Shown here: positions 45,541 through 54,583 of the stretch, piece after piece | Position numbering within the stretch: position 1 is the first letter of the stretch | How the letters are laid out: the number at the start of each line of letters is the position of its first letter | Assembly (NCBI RefSeq): GCF_014646055.1 | Contig: NZ_BMMS01000001.1 | Location: 1 to 64,000 of the forward strand | Length of the DNA stretch: 64,000 nucleotides | Direction: 5' to 3' | Source: Wenjunlia tyrosinilytica | Lineage (GTDB): Bacteria > Actinomycetota > Actinomycetes > Streptomycetales > Streptomycetaceae | Notes under the pieces: generated by a model | Databases searched by the model: none | The model's input: only the letters and a program-made list of their open reading frames with translations | What the model was told of the DNA's origin: nothing | Program-made: the position numbers and the translations under genes

Positions 45541-46946
45541 CTCTTGGCTCCGACGTGGAGCGCGACGGCGTCGTTGGAGCCGATGGTCGCGGTGAACGCG
45601 CCGTCCGCGCCGACGGAGTAGGTGGTACCGGTGCAGCCGCCGCCGGTGACGGGGTCGCCGTGCTGCACATCGCAGTAGGTCCCGGCGGGCAGGGAGGTCT
45701 GGAAGGTCCGGGTGATCGGTCCGCCCTCGTGGTTGATGGCCACGTACGCCTTGCCGCCCCGGCCGAACGCGATGGCGTCATTGCCGTTGGACCACCAGTT
45801 GGTCACGCCCGTGCCCGCGGCGGTGTTGCGGAAGCGGACCATGTTGGCGATCTGGCGCCACTTGTGCTGGCACTTCCAGCCGTCGCTGAAGCACGCGTTG
45901 ACCGTCCCGCCGTTCGGCGGCCCGGCGTCGTGGTCGGAGAACTCGTAGCCGGAGTGGACGTTCGGCGAGCCGTAGGGGTGGGCCAGCATGAAGACGTTGG
46001 CGAGGGTGTAGTCGGCGTTGTCCTTGTAGCTGAGCGTGGAGCCGTTGCGCTCGGTGTCCCAGTTGTCGACGAAGGTCCGGGCCCTCGCGCTCGACAGGTA
46101 GCCCCAGGGCTCGCCGTAGTTGTCCAGGTACGACAACTTCTCATTGAGGAACATCCGCTTCAGATCCCGGCCGTAGCGGAACTCGTCGACGTCCCCGTTG
46201 CCGGTGTACTCCCCCGGCTGCACCGCCTCGCCGTCGCCCTGGATCACCTCCTGCACCCAGAACCTGCCCGGGTCGGAGGTCTTCGCCTTGATCGCCGCGA
46301 GGTCGGCCGCGGCGATGTGCTTGGCGGCGTCGATGCGGAAGCCGTCCACGCCGAGGGCGATCAGGTCATTGAGGTACCCGGCGATCTTCCCGCGCACGTA
46401 GTCACTGCCGGTGTAGAGATCCGGCAGCCCGACCAGCTCGCAGTTCTGCACGTCGCCGCGGTCCTGGTAGTCGCTGACCCAGGACCGGCACCAGTGGAAG
46501 TCCTGGACCTGGTAGTGGCCGGGGTAGTCGTACTTGGTGTACGACGAGCCCCCGGTGCCGATGCCGGAGCCGGCCGCCATGTGGTTGACGACGGCGTCGG
46601 CGACGACCTTGACGCCCGCCGCGTGGCAGGTGTCGACCATGTTCTCGAACGACCTGCGGTCGCCGAGCCGGCCGGCGATCCGGTAGCTCACCGACTGGTA
46701 CGAGGTCCACCACTGCGGCCCCTGGACATGCTCCTGGGGCGGGGAGACCTCGACGTACCCGTATCCGAGGGGGCCGAGGGCGGTGGTGCACTCCCTGGCC
46801 ACCGAGTCGAACCGCCACTCGAAGAGGGTGGCGGTGACGTCCTTGGCGCCCGGCGGTGCCGCCTGCGCCTGCGACGGTGGTACGGCGAAGCCGACGGCCG
46901 CGCCCAGGATCAGCGCGAGCGGCACGGCGACGGGTCTGCGGGCCAC
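45537..46946 (-). CDS. Secreted alpha-amylase (GH13)
   Basis: A 469-aa extracellular alpha-amylase. The signal peptide of about 30 residues ([20 protein letters not shown], then AQAA) precedes [38 protein letters not shown] with the nucleophile Asp, [13 protein letters not shown] with the acid Glu, and [10 protein letters not shown]. The last replaces the usual histidine before the transition-state Asp by Trp, as I recall from other Streptomyces amylases. Start is GTG with GAGG five bases upstream. An 11-base palindrome (CTTGCAGCAAG) sits 25 bases upstream of the start. The gene is divergent from malE. Confidence 0.93.
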   Translation of the reverse strand: MARRPVAVPLALILGAAVGFAVPPSQAQAAPPGAKDVTATLFEWRFDSVARECTTALGPLGYGYVEVSPPQEHVQGPQWWTSYQSVSYRIAGRLGDRRSFENMVDTCHAAGVKVVADAVVNHMAAGSGIGTGGSSYTKYDYPGHYQVQDFHWCRSWVSDYQDRGDVQNCELVGLPDLYTGSDYVRGKIAGYLNDLIALGVDGFRIDAAKHIAAADLAAIKAKTSDPGRFWVQEVIQGDGEAVQPGEYTGNGDVDEFRYGRDLKRMFLNEKLSYLDNYGEPWGYLSSARARTFVDNWDTERNGSTLSYKDNADYTLANVFMLAHPYGSPNVHSGYEFSDHDAGPPNGGTVNACFSDGWKCQHKWRQIANMVRFRNTAAGTGVTNWWSNGNDAIAFGRGGKAYVAINHEGGPITRTFQTSLPAGTYCDVQHGDPVTGGGCTGTTYSVGADGAFTATIGSNDAVALHVGAKR

Positions 46947-46970
46947 GTTGCCTCACAAGTTTTGAGGATT

Positions 46971-46981
46971 CTTGCAGCAAG
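46971..46981. promoter_or_regulatory. MalR-type operator before the amylase gene
   Basis: CTTGCAGCAAG is a palindrome with CTTGC and GCAAG halves. Starch and maltose genes of Streptomyces are controlled by MalR/Reg1 through CTTGCAG-type sites. It is flanked by two ACAAGTTTT-like words and lies just upstream of the amylase start. Confidence 0.7.
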
Positions 46982-47131
46982 TTTTCTGAAACATCGTTGA
47001 ATCCTTCTGAGCGAGGGAACGTAGGGGGCCGCCAGGCGGCCGTCAAGGCATACGGCAGGTGAAGCCCCGGTCACTCCCACGTGACCGTGTTCACACAGAG
47101 GTCACGATTCGGAAATCCCGCAGGCGAACCG

Positions 47132-47151
47132 CTTGCAAACTCTTTCGCAAG
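47132..47151. promoter_or_regulatory. MalR-type operator before malE
   Basis: CTTGC-N10-GCAAG (CTTGCAAACTCTTTCGCAAG) is an inverted repeat 66 bases before the malE start; another GCAAG half follows at 47156. The 271-base intergenic stretch holds no gene and serves both divergent units. Confidence 0.7.
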
Positions 47152-47217
47152 GACGGCAAGCGCTGTTACGTTCCTGCGCAGCCCGGCGTCGGGCCACCCT
47201 CATCTAGGAGTTCTCAT

Positions 47218-48513
47218 ATGCGACGTGGCATATCGATCGCGGCTGCGGTCGCGGCCCTGGCCCTCGGGGCGACCGCCTGCGGCAGCGATGGTGGAGACAG
47301 CGGCGGCGACGCCGCCAAGAAGCCCGGAGACGTCTCCGGCTCCATCACCTGGTGGGACACCTCGAACTCCACCACCGAGGCTCCGGTCTACAAGGAGCTG
47401 GTGGCCCGGTTCGAGAAGAAGTACCCCAAGATCGAGGTCGACTACGTCAACGTGCCCTTCGACCAGGCGCAGAACAAGTTCAAGACCGCTGCCTCCGGTG
47501 GCAAGGGCGCCCCCGACGTGCTGCGCTCCGAGGTGGGCTGGACCCCGGGCTTCGCGGCGCTGGGCTATCTGCAGAAGCTCGACGGCACCGCCGCCGTCGA
47601 CAGCACGGACGACTTCCTGCCCGGCCCGAAGGCCGGCGGCCAGTACAAGGGCGCCACCTACGGCGTCCCCGAGGTCACCGACACCCTCGCGCTGCTCTAC
47701 AACAAGAAGCTCCTCAAGCAGGCGGGCGTCGCCAAGCCCCCCACCACCTGGGACGAGCTGAAGGCCGCGAGCCTGAAGGTCAAGAAGAAGACCGGCGCCA
47801 TGGGCACCTACGTCAACCCCGACGCCTACTTCGCCTGGCCGTTCCTGTACGGCGAGGGCACCGACCTGGTCGACGTGCCCGGCAAGAAGATCACCGTCAA
47901 CTCCCCCGAGGGCGTCAAGGCCGTCGAGACCGCCCGCGGCCTGATCGCCTCGGGCGCCGCGGTCAAGCCGGACCTGACCAACGGCTACAACAACATGCAG
48001 GCCGACTTCGGCGCCGGCAAGGTCGCCATGATCGTCAACGGCCCGTGGTCGCTGGCCGACGACTTCAAGGGCAAGGCGTTCAAGGACGACAAGTCCAACC
48101 TCGGTATCGCCACCGTCCCGGCCGGCAGCACCGGCAAGGCCGGCGCCCCGACCGGCGGCCACAGCCTCGCCGTCTACGCGGGCTCCGCGCACCGGGACGC
48201 CTCTTATCTGTTCGTGAAGTTCATGACCTCGGCCGAGAGCCAGGCGTACGTCTCCACCAAGGTGCAGACCCTGCCGACCCGTGAGTCCGCCTACACCGCC
48301 GAGGTGACCAAGGACCCGACGGTCAAGGCGTTCAAGGAGATCCTGGCCAGCGCCAAGCCGCGCCCGCAGCTGCCCCAGGGCGGCGACCTGTTCGCGGACT
48401 TCGCCGCCAACTACGGCAAGGTCCTGCTCGGCGGCCAGTCCGCCAAGGACGGTGTGGACAAGACCGCCAAGGCGTGGAAGCAGAAGTTCCTCAAGGACTT
48501 CTCCACCCCGTAG
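47218..48513 (+). CDS. malE: Maltodextrin ABC transporter solute-binding lipoprotein
   Basis: MalE captures maltose and maltodextrins outside the cell and hands them to MalFG. The 431-aa product starts with a lipoprotein signal (ISIAAAVAALALGATACGSD; lipidated cysteine near residue 22). ITWWDTSNSTTEAPVYKELV and GVPEVTDTLALLYNKKLLKQ are typical of family 1 sugar-binding proteins. TAGGAG lies seven bases before the ATG at 47218. Expression is expected to be repressed by MalR through the site at 47132-47151. A hairpin between malE and malF likely keeps malE mRNA abundant. Confidence 0.95.
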   Translation: MRRGISIAAAVAALALGATACGSDGGDSGGDAAKKPGDVSGSITWWDTSNSTTEAPVYKELVARFEKKYPKIEVDYVNVPFDQAQNKFKTAASGGKGAPDVLRSEVGWTPGFAALGYLQKLDGTAAVDSTDDFLPGPKAGGQYKGATYGVPEVTDTLALLYNKKLLKQAGVAKPPTTWDELKAASLKVKKKTGAMGTYVNPDAYFAWPFLYGEGTDLVDVPGKKITVNSPEGVKAVETARGLIASGAAVKPDLTNGYNNMQADFGAGKVAMIVNGPWSLADDFKGKAFKDDKSNLGIATVPAGSTGKAGAPTGGHSLAVYAGSAHRDASYLFVKFMTSAESQAYVSTKVQTLPTRESAYTAEVTKDPTVKAFKEILASAKPRPQLPQGGDLFADFAANYGKVLLGGQSAKDGVDKTAKAWKQKFLKDFSTP

Positions 48514-48521
48514 TCCGCCCT

Positions 48522-48551
48522 CCGGCCCGGCCGCCGCACCGGCCGGGCCGG
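48522..48551 (+). terminator. Intercistronic hairpin malE-malF
   Basis: CCGGCCCGGCCG pairs perfectly with CGGCCGGGCCGG around CCGCAC, nine bases after the malE stop. In ABC operons such structures allow the binding protein to be made in excess of the permeases, by partial termination or by protecting the 3' end. Confidence 0.72.
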
Positions 48552-48649
48552 TCGGCACAGCTCCCCCATTAGGCACCACCTTCCCCACCCGACACAGCTG
48601 CCCCGCACTTCCCACCGACACAGCCAGCCCCCGCAGAGAGCCGGAACCG

Positions 48650-49654
48650 ATGACCACAGCCACCGCAGGGCCCGCCGACGGCGGCCCGAAGAGCGAGGAC
48701 GGCCGCCCGCGCGTCGGGCTGCCGACCCGCGTCAAGCGCTCCTGGGACACCCACTGGTACGCCTGGGCGATGGTGCTGCCGGTCGTCCTCGTGCTCGGCG
48801 TGCTGGTCGGCTACCCCCTCCTGCGGGGCGTCTACCTCTCCTTCACCGACGCCACCGAGGCGAACATCGGGCGCACCATCGGGGAGAACCACATCCCGGC
48901 GACCTACAAGTTCGTCGGGGTCGACAACTTCTGGAACGTCCTGTCGGGCAAGGAGGGCAACTTCTACCCGCGCCTGTGGTGGACGTTCCTGTGGACCGCC
49001 TCCTGCGTGTTCTTCCACTACACCGTCGGCCTGGGCCTCGCGGTCCTGCTCAACCGCAAAATGCGGTTCCGGTCGGTGTACCGGGTGCTGCTGATCCTGC
49101 CGTGGGCGGTGCCCGCGTTCGTCGCCGCCTTCGCCTGGCGGCTGATGTTCAACACCGGTGACAGCGGACTGTTCAACATCGTGCTCGGCAAGCTCGGCCT
49201 CGGCGCGGTGGACTGGCTCGGCGACCCGCTCATGCAGAAGGTCTCCGTGGTCATGGTCAATGTCTGGCTGGGCGTGCCGTTCATGATGGTCGCCCTGCTC
49301 GGGGGCCTGCAGTCGATATCCTCGGAACTGTACGAGGCGGCCGAGATGGACGGCGCCTCGCCCTGGCAGCGGTTCCGCCATGTGACGCTGCCGGGTCTGC
49401 GCCCGGTCAGCTCCACGGTGATCCTGCTGGGCACCATCTGGACCTTCAACATGTTCCCGATCATCTACCTGGTGATCGGCCCCAACGCGGGCGCCGACGT
49501 GCAGATCCTGGCCACCTACGCGTACCAGCTCGCGTTCCAGGGAGTACGCGACTACGCGGGAGCCGCCACGTACGGCGTGATCATCCTCTCCATGCTCCTG
49601 GTCTTCGCGACCTTCTACCGCCGGATGCTCAACCGCCAGGAGGCGACCCGCTGA
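48650..49654 (+). CDS. malF: Maltodextrin ABC transporter permease
   Basis: Inner-membrane permease of 334 aa. After a hydrophilic N terminus of about 40 residues, WYAWAMVLPVVLVLGVLVGYPLL begins six hydrophobic segments. The ATPase-contacting loop is EAAEMDGASPWQRFRHVTLPGLRP, the EAA motif. It pairs with MalG. The ATG at 48650 follows a weak GAGAG site. The ATPase is not in the window; MsiK commonly serves these systems in Streptomyces, which is established knowledge for several sugar importers. Confidence 0.94.
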   Translation: MTTATAGPADGGPKSEDGRPRVGLPTRVKRSWDTHWYAWAMVLPVVLVLGVLVGYPLLRGVYLSFTDATEANIGRTIGENHIPATYKFVGVDNFWNVLSGKEGNFYPRLWWTFLWTASCVFFHYTVGLGLAVLLNRKMRFRSVYRVLLILPWAVPAFVAAFAWRLMFNTGDSGLFNIVLGKLGLGAVDWLGDPLMQKVSVVMVNVWLGVPFMMVALLGGLQSISSELYEAAEMDGASPWQRFRHVTLPGLRPVSSTVILLGTIWTFNMFPIIYLVIGPNAGADVQILATYAYQLAFQGVRDYAGAATYGVIILSMLLVFATFYRRMLNRQEATR

Positions 49655-50562
49655 TGGCCGCTGACACCACCGTCCCCGCCACCGCGGTCCAGCACAGCGC
49701 CGCCGGGCAGCGGCGGGCCGTCCGCGTCCGCCGCCGCGGCGAGCGCGGCCCCGGCGCCTCGGCGGGGCTGCATCTGACCCTCCTGGCCGCCACCGTGATC
49801 GCGCTCTTCCCGATCGTGTGGATGGCGTTCATCGCGCTCAAACCGGGCAACGGCTGGCAGGACCCGCTGGACCTGTCCGGCGGCCTGGGCCTGTCCAACT
49901 TCGACCATGTGCTGACCGACACCGAGTTCCCGACCTGGTTCGGCAACTCGGTGCTCATCGCGGGCGGCACCACGGTCATCGGCGTGCTGATCTCCGCCGG
50001 CGCCGGGTACGCCATCTCCCGGCTGCGCTTTCCCGGGAACCGGGCGCTGATGTGGACCTTCCTGATCACGCAGATGTTCCCCGGCGCGGTGCTGATCGTC
50101 GCCATGTACAACATCCTCAGCACGCTGAAGCTGATCGACACCTACGGCGGTCTGATCCTGGCGTACTGCTCGTCCGCGGTGCCGTTCTGCGCGTGGATGA
50201 TGAAGGGGTACTTCGACACCATCCCCGGCGAGATCGACGAGGCCGGGCGGATCGACGGCCTGACCCCGTTCGGCACGTTCTGGCGGCTGATGATGCCGCT
50301 GGCCCGCCCGGGGCTCGCGGTGACCGCCTTCTACTCGTTCCTCACGGCGTGGGGAGAGGTGGCGTTCGCCTCGCAGTTCATGCAGAGCGAGAGCAAGTAC
50401 ACCCTGGCGGTGGGCCTGCAGAGCTTCGTCGCCGAGCACCGCGCGGACTGGGGGTTCCTGATGGCGGCCTCGGTGCTGATCACCGTTCCCGCGGGGTTCG
50501 TCTTCTTCTTCGCGCAGAAGCACCTGGTCTCCGGGCTGACGTCGGGCGGCACCAAGGGCTGA
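49654..50562 (+). CDS. malG: Maltodextrin ABC transporter permease
   Basis: The second permease, 302 aa, with an N-terminal charged tail (40 residues), six membrane segments and the EAA motif DEAGRIDGLTPFGTFWRLMMPLARPGL. The ATG shares one base with the malF stop (TGATG), so the two are made in equal amounts. GGAGG lies ten bases upstream inside malF. It ends 85 bases before aglA. Confidence 0.95.
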   Translation: MAADTTVPATAVQHSAAGQRRAVRVRRRGERGPGASAGLHLTLLAATVIALFPIVWMAFIALKPGNGWQDPLDLSGGLGLSNFDHVLTDTEFPTWFGNSVLIAGGTTVIGVLISAGAGYAISRLRFPGNRALMWTFLITQMFPGAVLIVAMYNILSTLKLIDTYGGLILAYCSSAVPFCAWMMKGYFDTIPGEIDEAGRIDGLTPFGTFWRLMMPLARPGLAVTAFYSFLTAWGEVAFASQFMQSESKYTLAVGLQSFVAEHRADWGFLMAASVLITVPAGFVFFFAQKHLVSGLTSGGTKG

Positions 50563-50647
50563 TCGCACGTCACCCACCGCGCTCGCACAGCGTTGATCTC
50601 GTCAGTGTTGATTTTGCAATGGGCACCCGGCACACCGAAGGAAGCAC

Positions 50648-52258
50648 ATGACCCAGGACCTCGCCCGCTCCCTCCACGACAAGGCCGCGGAGGGCACCGG
50701 AGGGTGGTGGCGCAGCGCCGTCATCTACCAGGTGTACGTACGGTCGTTCGCGGATTCGAACGGCGACGGCATCGGTGACCTCCCGGGCATCCGCAGCAGG
50801 CTCCCCTACCTGGCCGGCCTCGGTGTGGACGCGCTGTGGCTGACCCCGTTCTATGCGTCGCCGCAGGCGGACGCGGGCTACGACGTGGCCGACTACCGGG
50901 CCGTGGACCCGCTGTTCGGTGATCTGTCCGACGCCGACGACCTGGTGCGGGACGCGCACCGGCACGGTCTGCGGGTGATCGTGGACGTGGTGCCGAACCA
51001 CACCTCGGACGAGCATGCGTGGTTCCAGGAGGCGCTGGCGGCGCGGCCGGGCTCGGCCGCCCGTACCCGCTACCACTTCCGTCCCGGCCGGGGCGAGGGC
51101 GGTCATCTGCCGCCCAACGACTGGGAGTCGGTCTTCGGCGGCCCGGCGTGGACCCGGCTGGAGGACGGTGACTGGTATCTGCACCTGTTCGACTCCCGGC
51201 AGCCCGACCTGAACTGGGAGAACGAGGAGGTCCGGGCGGAGTTCGAGTCGATCCTGCGGTTCTGGCTGGACCTGGGCGTCGACGGCTTCCGCGTCGACGT
51301 GGCGCACGGCATGGTCAAGGCGCCCGGTCTTCCGGACATCGGGCAGAGCGAGCAGGCGACGATGATCGGCTCCCAGCGGCTGCCCTTCTTCGACCAGGAC
51401 GGGGTCCATGGGATCCACCGGTCCTGGCGCCGCCTGATCGACTCCTACGCGGGTGAGCGCGTGGCCGTCGCCGAGGCGTGGACCCCGGACCCGGGGCGCC
51501 TCGCCCTGTACGTGCGCCCCGACGAGCTCCACCAGGCCTTCAACTTCCACTACCTGACCGCCGAGTGGGACGCCGAGGCGCTGCGGGCCGTGATCGACGA
51601 GTCCCTGGCGACGGCGGGCTCGGTCGGCGCCCCCTGCACCTGGGTGCTGTCCAACCACGACGTGCAGCGCCATGTGACGCGGTACGGCGGCGGGCAGGCC
51701 GGGCTGCGGCGCGCACGGGCGGCCTCGCTGCTGATGCTGGCCCTGCCGGGGTCGGCGTATGTGTACCAGGGCGAGGAACTGGGGCTGCCCGAGGTGCTCG
51801 ACCTGCCGGACGAGGTGCGCCAGGACCCGTCGTTCTTCCGGGCCAACGGGCAGGAGGGCCTGCGCGACGGCTGCCGGGTGCCGCTGCCGTGGTCGGGCGA
51901 GCGGGCCCCCTACGGCTTCGGATCGGGGCCGAGCTGGCTGCCGCAGCCGAGCGAGTGGCGGGAGCTGTCGGTCGAGGCGCAGGACGGCGATCCGCGCTCC
52001 ACGCTGGAGCTGTACCGCGCGGCGCTGCGTTTGCGCCACGAGCTGCCGGGCCTCGGGGACGGCACGATGACGTGGCTGGACGCTCCGGCGGGTGTGCTGG
52101 CGCTGGCCCGGCCGGGCTTCGTGTGCACCGCGAACACCACCGCCGACGTGGCCGAACTCCCCGTTCCCGGAAGGCCCGTGGTCTCCACGGCCGCGGTGGA
52201 GTTCACCGGTGGCAAGGTGCGGCTGCCGGCCGACTCCTGCGTCTGGTGGGCTGTCTGA
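50648..52258 (+). CDS. aglA: Cytoplasmic alpha-glucosidase (GH13)
   Basis: A 536-aa intracellular enzyme that splits imported maltodextrins to glucose. GH13 motifs are IVDVVPNHT, DGFRVDVAHGM (nucleophile Asp), VAVAEAWTPD (acid Glu) and LSNHDVQRHV. No signal peptide is present, unlike the amylase and amylopullulanase. AAGGA lies five to six bases before the ATG. The product begins with WWRSAVIYQVYVRSFADSNG, the standard opening of oligo-1,6-glucosidase/alpha-glucosidase proteins. It is co-oriented with malEFG and malR and completes the pathway. Confidence 0.92.
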   Translation: MTQDLARSLHDKAAEGTGGWWRSAVIYQVYVRSFADSNGDGIGDLPGIRSRLPYLAGLGVDALWLTPFYASPQADAGYDVADYRAVDPLFGDLSDADDLVRDAHRHGLRVIVDVVPNHTSDEHAWFQEALAARPGSAARTRYHFRPGRGEGGHLPPNDWESVFGGPAWTRLEDGDWYLHLFDSRQPDLNWENEEVRAEFESILRFWLDLGVDGFRVDVAHGMVKAPGLPDIGQSEQATMIGSQRLPFFDQDGVHGIHRSWRRLIDSYAGERVAVAEAWTPDPGRLALYVRPDELHQAFNFHYLTAEWDAEALRAVIDESLATAGSVGAPCTWVLSNHDVQRHVTRYGGGQAGLRRARAASLLMLALPGSAYVYQGEELGLPEVLDLPDEVRQDPSFFRANGQEGLRDGCRVPLPWSGERAPYGFGSGPSWLPQPSEWRELSVEAQDGDPRSTLELYRAALRLRHELPGLGDGTMTWLDAPAGVLALARPGFVCTANTTADVAELPVPGRPVVSTAAVEFTGGKVRLPADSCVWWAV

Positions 52259-52283
52259 GATGCGACCGGTACAGTCCCACGGT

Positions 52284-53315
52284 ATGACCGCGAGGCTCGC
52301 AGACATCGCAGCCCAGGCGGGGGTCAGCGAGGCAACGGTCAGTCGCGTGCTCAACGGCAGGCCGGGGGTCTCCGCGGCCACCCGTCAGTCCGTGCTGACC
52401 GCGCTGGACCTGCTGGGCTACGAACGGCCCGTGCGGCTGAGGCAGCGCAGCGCGGGTCTGGTGGGGCTGGTCATTCCGGAGCTGGAGAACCCGATCTTCC
52501 CGCTCTTCGCCCAGGTGATCGGCCAGGCGCTCACCCGCCAGGGGTACACGCCGGTGCTGTGCACGCAGACGGCGGGCGGTTCGACCGAGGACCAGCTCAC
52601 CGAGATGCTGGTCGAGCGGGGGGTGGCGGGGATCGTCTTCCTGTCCGGCCTGCACGCGGACACCACCGCGGACATGGAGCGCTACGACCGGCTCATCGGC
52701 CAGGGTGTGCCCTTTGTGCTGATCAATGGCTTCACGGACAAGGTCGCCGCCCCGTTCGTCTCTCCGGACGACCGGGCGGCGGTCCATCTGGCCGTCACCC
52801 ATTTGGCGGCACTGGGGCATGAGCGGATCGGGCTCGCCGTGGGGCCGAAGCGCTTTGTCCCGGTGCTGCGCAAGATCGAGGGCTTCGTCCGGGCCATGGG
52901 CGATGTGCTGGGCACGGCCCCGGACGACGCGGAGAAGCTGATCCGCCACTCCCTCTACGGCCTCGAGGGCGGGCAGGCCGCGGCGACGGCCCTGCTCGGC
53001 GACGGCTGCACGGCGGTGGTGTGCGCCAGCGACATGATGGCGCTGGGCGCGATCAGGGCCGCGCGCCAGCAGGGGCTCTCGGTGCCCGAGGACGTCTCGG
53101 TGGTCGGCTTCGACGACTCCCCGCTGATCGCGTTCACCGATCCTCCGCTGACCACGATCAGGCAGCCGGTGACGGCGATGGGGCAGGCGGCGGTTCGGGC
53201 TCTGCTGGAGGAGATCGGCGGCACCCCGGCCCCGCACAGCGAATTCGTCTTCCTGCCGGAGCTTGTCGTTCGCGGTTCAACGGCTTCCGCTCCAAGAAAT
53301 CATCCGGGAGCGTAA
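52284..53315 (+). CDS. malR: LacI-family maltose regulator
   Basis: A 343-aa LacI-type repressor. The N-terminal DNA-binding headpiece is MTARLADIAAQAGVSEATVS plus RVLNGRPGVSAATR, followed by a periplasmic-binding-protein-like sensor domain. The sensor contains LVGLVIPELENPIFPLFAQV and a closing ELVVRGSTAS. This matches MalR of S. coelicolor as I recall it, which represses malEFG and amylase genes in the absence of maltose. The ATG at 52284 is preceded by a -10-like TACAGT (52270-52275) 14 bases upstream and has no ribosome binding site, so a very short leader or leaderless transcript is possible. An alternative in-frame ATG is at 52260. Confidence 0.92.
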   Translation: MTARLADIAAQAGVSEATVSRVLNGRPGVSAATRQSVLTALDLLGYERPVRLRQRSAGLVGLVIPELENPIFPLFAQVIGQALTRQGYTPVLCTQTAGGSTEDQLTEMLVERGVAGIVFLSGLHADTTADMERYDRLIGQGVPFVLINGFTDKVAAPFVSPDDRAAVHLAVTHLAALGHERIGLAVGPKRFVPVLRKIEGFVRAMGDVLGTAPDDAEKLIRHSLYGLEGGQAAATALLGDGCTAVVCASDMMALGAIRAARQQGLSVPEDVSVVGFDDSPLIAFTDPPLTTIRQPVTAMGQAAVRALLEEIGGTPAPHSEFVFLPELVVRGSTASAPRNHPGA

Positions 53316-53332
53316 TGCCCGAACCCTCCTAT

Positions 53333-53374
53333 ATTGGGTGAAGGGCCCCACTCATTGGGTGAAGGGCCGCACTC
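53333..53374 (+). repeat. 21-bp direct repeat after malR
   Basis: ATTGGGTGAAGGGCCSCACTC occurs twice in tandem, differing at one position, in the 131-base gap between malR and the PAP2 gene. It could be a regulatory site for the downstream gene or simply a duplication. Confidence 0.7.
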
Positions 53375-53446
53375 GAATGGAGGCCCGGAGGAGGGCGAAG
53401 CCTTAGGGGCGACCGACAGGGAAGTCAACCAGAAGGCGGATCGCGG

Positions 53447-54583
53447 ATGCCCAAGACCCGACCCACGGACGATCGGGGGCAGTGGGCCCGTCTGGCAGAC
53501 TGTCCCCCCATGGGGGCACCGACTGCTGACACCGATGACGGCCACGAGGCCTGTTCGTCCGAGCGCCCGGTGGGCTCCGTCCACTCGGACGGCGGCACCG
53601 CGGGCACACCGGCGGCCGGCGACCGCACCCCTCGAGCCGCCCTGGTGGGGCTGCGCAACGGGCTGCGTTTCCCGGGCAGACCGAAGCTCTGGTTCGAGGT
53701 CCTTCTCATCGGTGTCGCGTACTGGGTCTACTCGCTCGTGCGCAACGCCGTACCGGAGCAGAAGGCCTCGGCGATGCACCACGCCGACCAGATCTGGGAC
53801 CTCGAGCGGTCCATGGGACTCGGCCTCGAGCACTGGGCCAACCACGTGGTCGACTCGGCGGCCTGGCTGATCGTCGGGATGAACTACTACTACGCCACAC
53901 TCCACTTCATCGTCACCATCGGCGTTCTGGTGTGGCTGTTCCGCTCCCATCCCGGGCGCTACTCACCGGCCCGCACGGTGCTGTTCGCCACCACCGGCAT
54001 CGCACTGCTCGGGTACTACCTCTACCCCCTGGCCCCGCCGCGCCTGATGAACGGCGGAGGCTTCATCGACACGGTCGTCGTGCACCACACCTGGGGGTCG
54101 ATGGCCTCGGGTGACCTGGCGAACGTCTCCAACCAGTTCGCGGCCATGCCCTCGATGCACATCGGCTGGTCGACCTGGTGCGGGATCACCCTGGTGGTGC
54201 TGGCCGGGCGCCGTTGGGTGAAGGTGCTCGGAGCGCTGTACCCGGTCGCCACGCTCGTCGTGATCGTCGCGACCGCCAACCACTTCTGGATGGACGCCAT
54301 AGGCGGCCTGATCTGCCTGGCCGCCGGATCCGGGATCGCCTACGCCGTGCACGGCCGCTGGCCGCACCGCTTCCCGCGCATGCCGCTGGCCAGGCCCGCC
54401 GCGGCGGTGCCGCCCGCCCCGGACCCGGTACGCGAGGAGCCGGCCGGGGGGCCGGCATCCGAGGAGCCCGTGGAGGAGCCGGTCGGAGCGGAGCCCGCCG
54501 CGCGGCGGACCTCCCTCGGGGCAGGCGCCGCACGGTCGGCGCCCGACGCCGACGAGCTTCAGCCCTCCGGCGTCCAGTTGTAG
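53447..54583 (+). CDS. PAP2 superfamily phosphatase/inositol transferase-like membrane protein
   Basis: A 378-aa membrane protein. A polar N terminus of about 75 residues is followed by about six hydrophobic segments. Active-site motifs of PAP2 enzymes are present as MPSMHIGWSTW (PSxH) and ATANHFWMDAIGG (the C-terminal histidine-aspartate part). The N-terminal catalytic lysine/arginine motif is less clear, and the whole looks like the AUR1-related PAP2_3 subfamily. It may hydrolyse or transfer a lipid phosphate. The C-terminal 55 residues are Pro/Glu/Ala rich. The first in-frame ATG is given; an ATG at 53510 is also possible. The last 25 bases overlap the end of glnE. Confidence 0.8.
   Translation: MPKTRPTDDRGQWARLADCPPMGAPTADTDDGHEACSSERPVGSVHSDGGTAGTPAAGDRTPRAALVGLRNGLRFPGRPKLWFEVLLIGVAYWVYSLVRNAVPEQKASAMHHADQIWDLERSMGLGLEHWANHVVDSAAWLIVGMNYYYATLHFIVTIGVLVWLFRSHPGRYSPARTVLFATTGIALLGYYLYPLAPPRLMNGGGFIDTVVVHHTWGSMASGDLANVSNQFAAMPSMHIGWSTWCGITLVVLAGRRWVKVLGALYPVATLVVIVATANHFWMDAIGGLICLAAGSGIAYAVHGRWPHRFPRMPLARPAAAVPPAPDPVREEPAGGPASEEPVEEPVGAEPAARRTSLGAGAARSAPDADELQPSGVQL

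Noticed and set aside
40990-45621. A 1543-codon open frame on the plus strand opposite the amylopullulanase gene
   Set aside because: It is a mirror of the GC-rich real gene; the product is Val/Gly/Ala/Arg-rich without domains.
50563-50647. MalR operator before aglA
   Set aside because: Only a TTGCAA half-like word is present; no inverted CTTGC/GCAAG pair.
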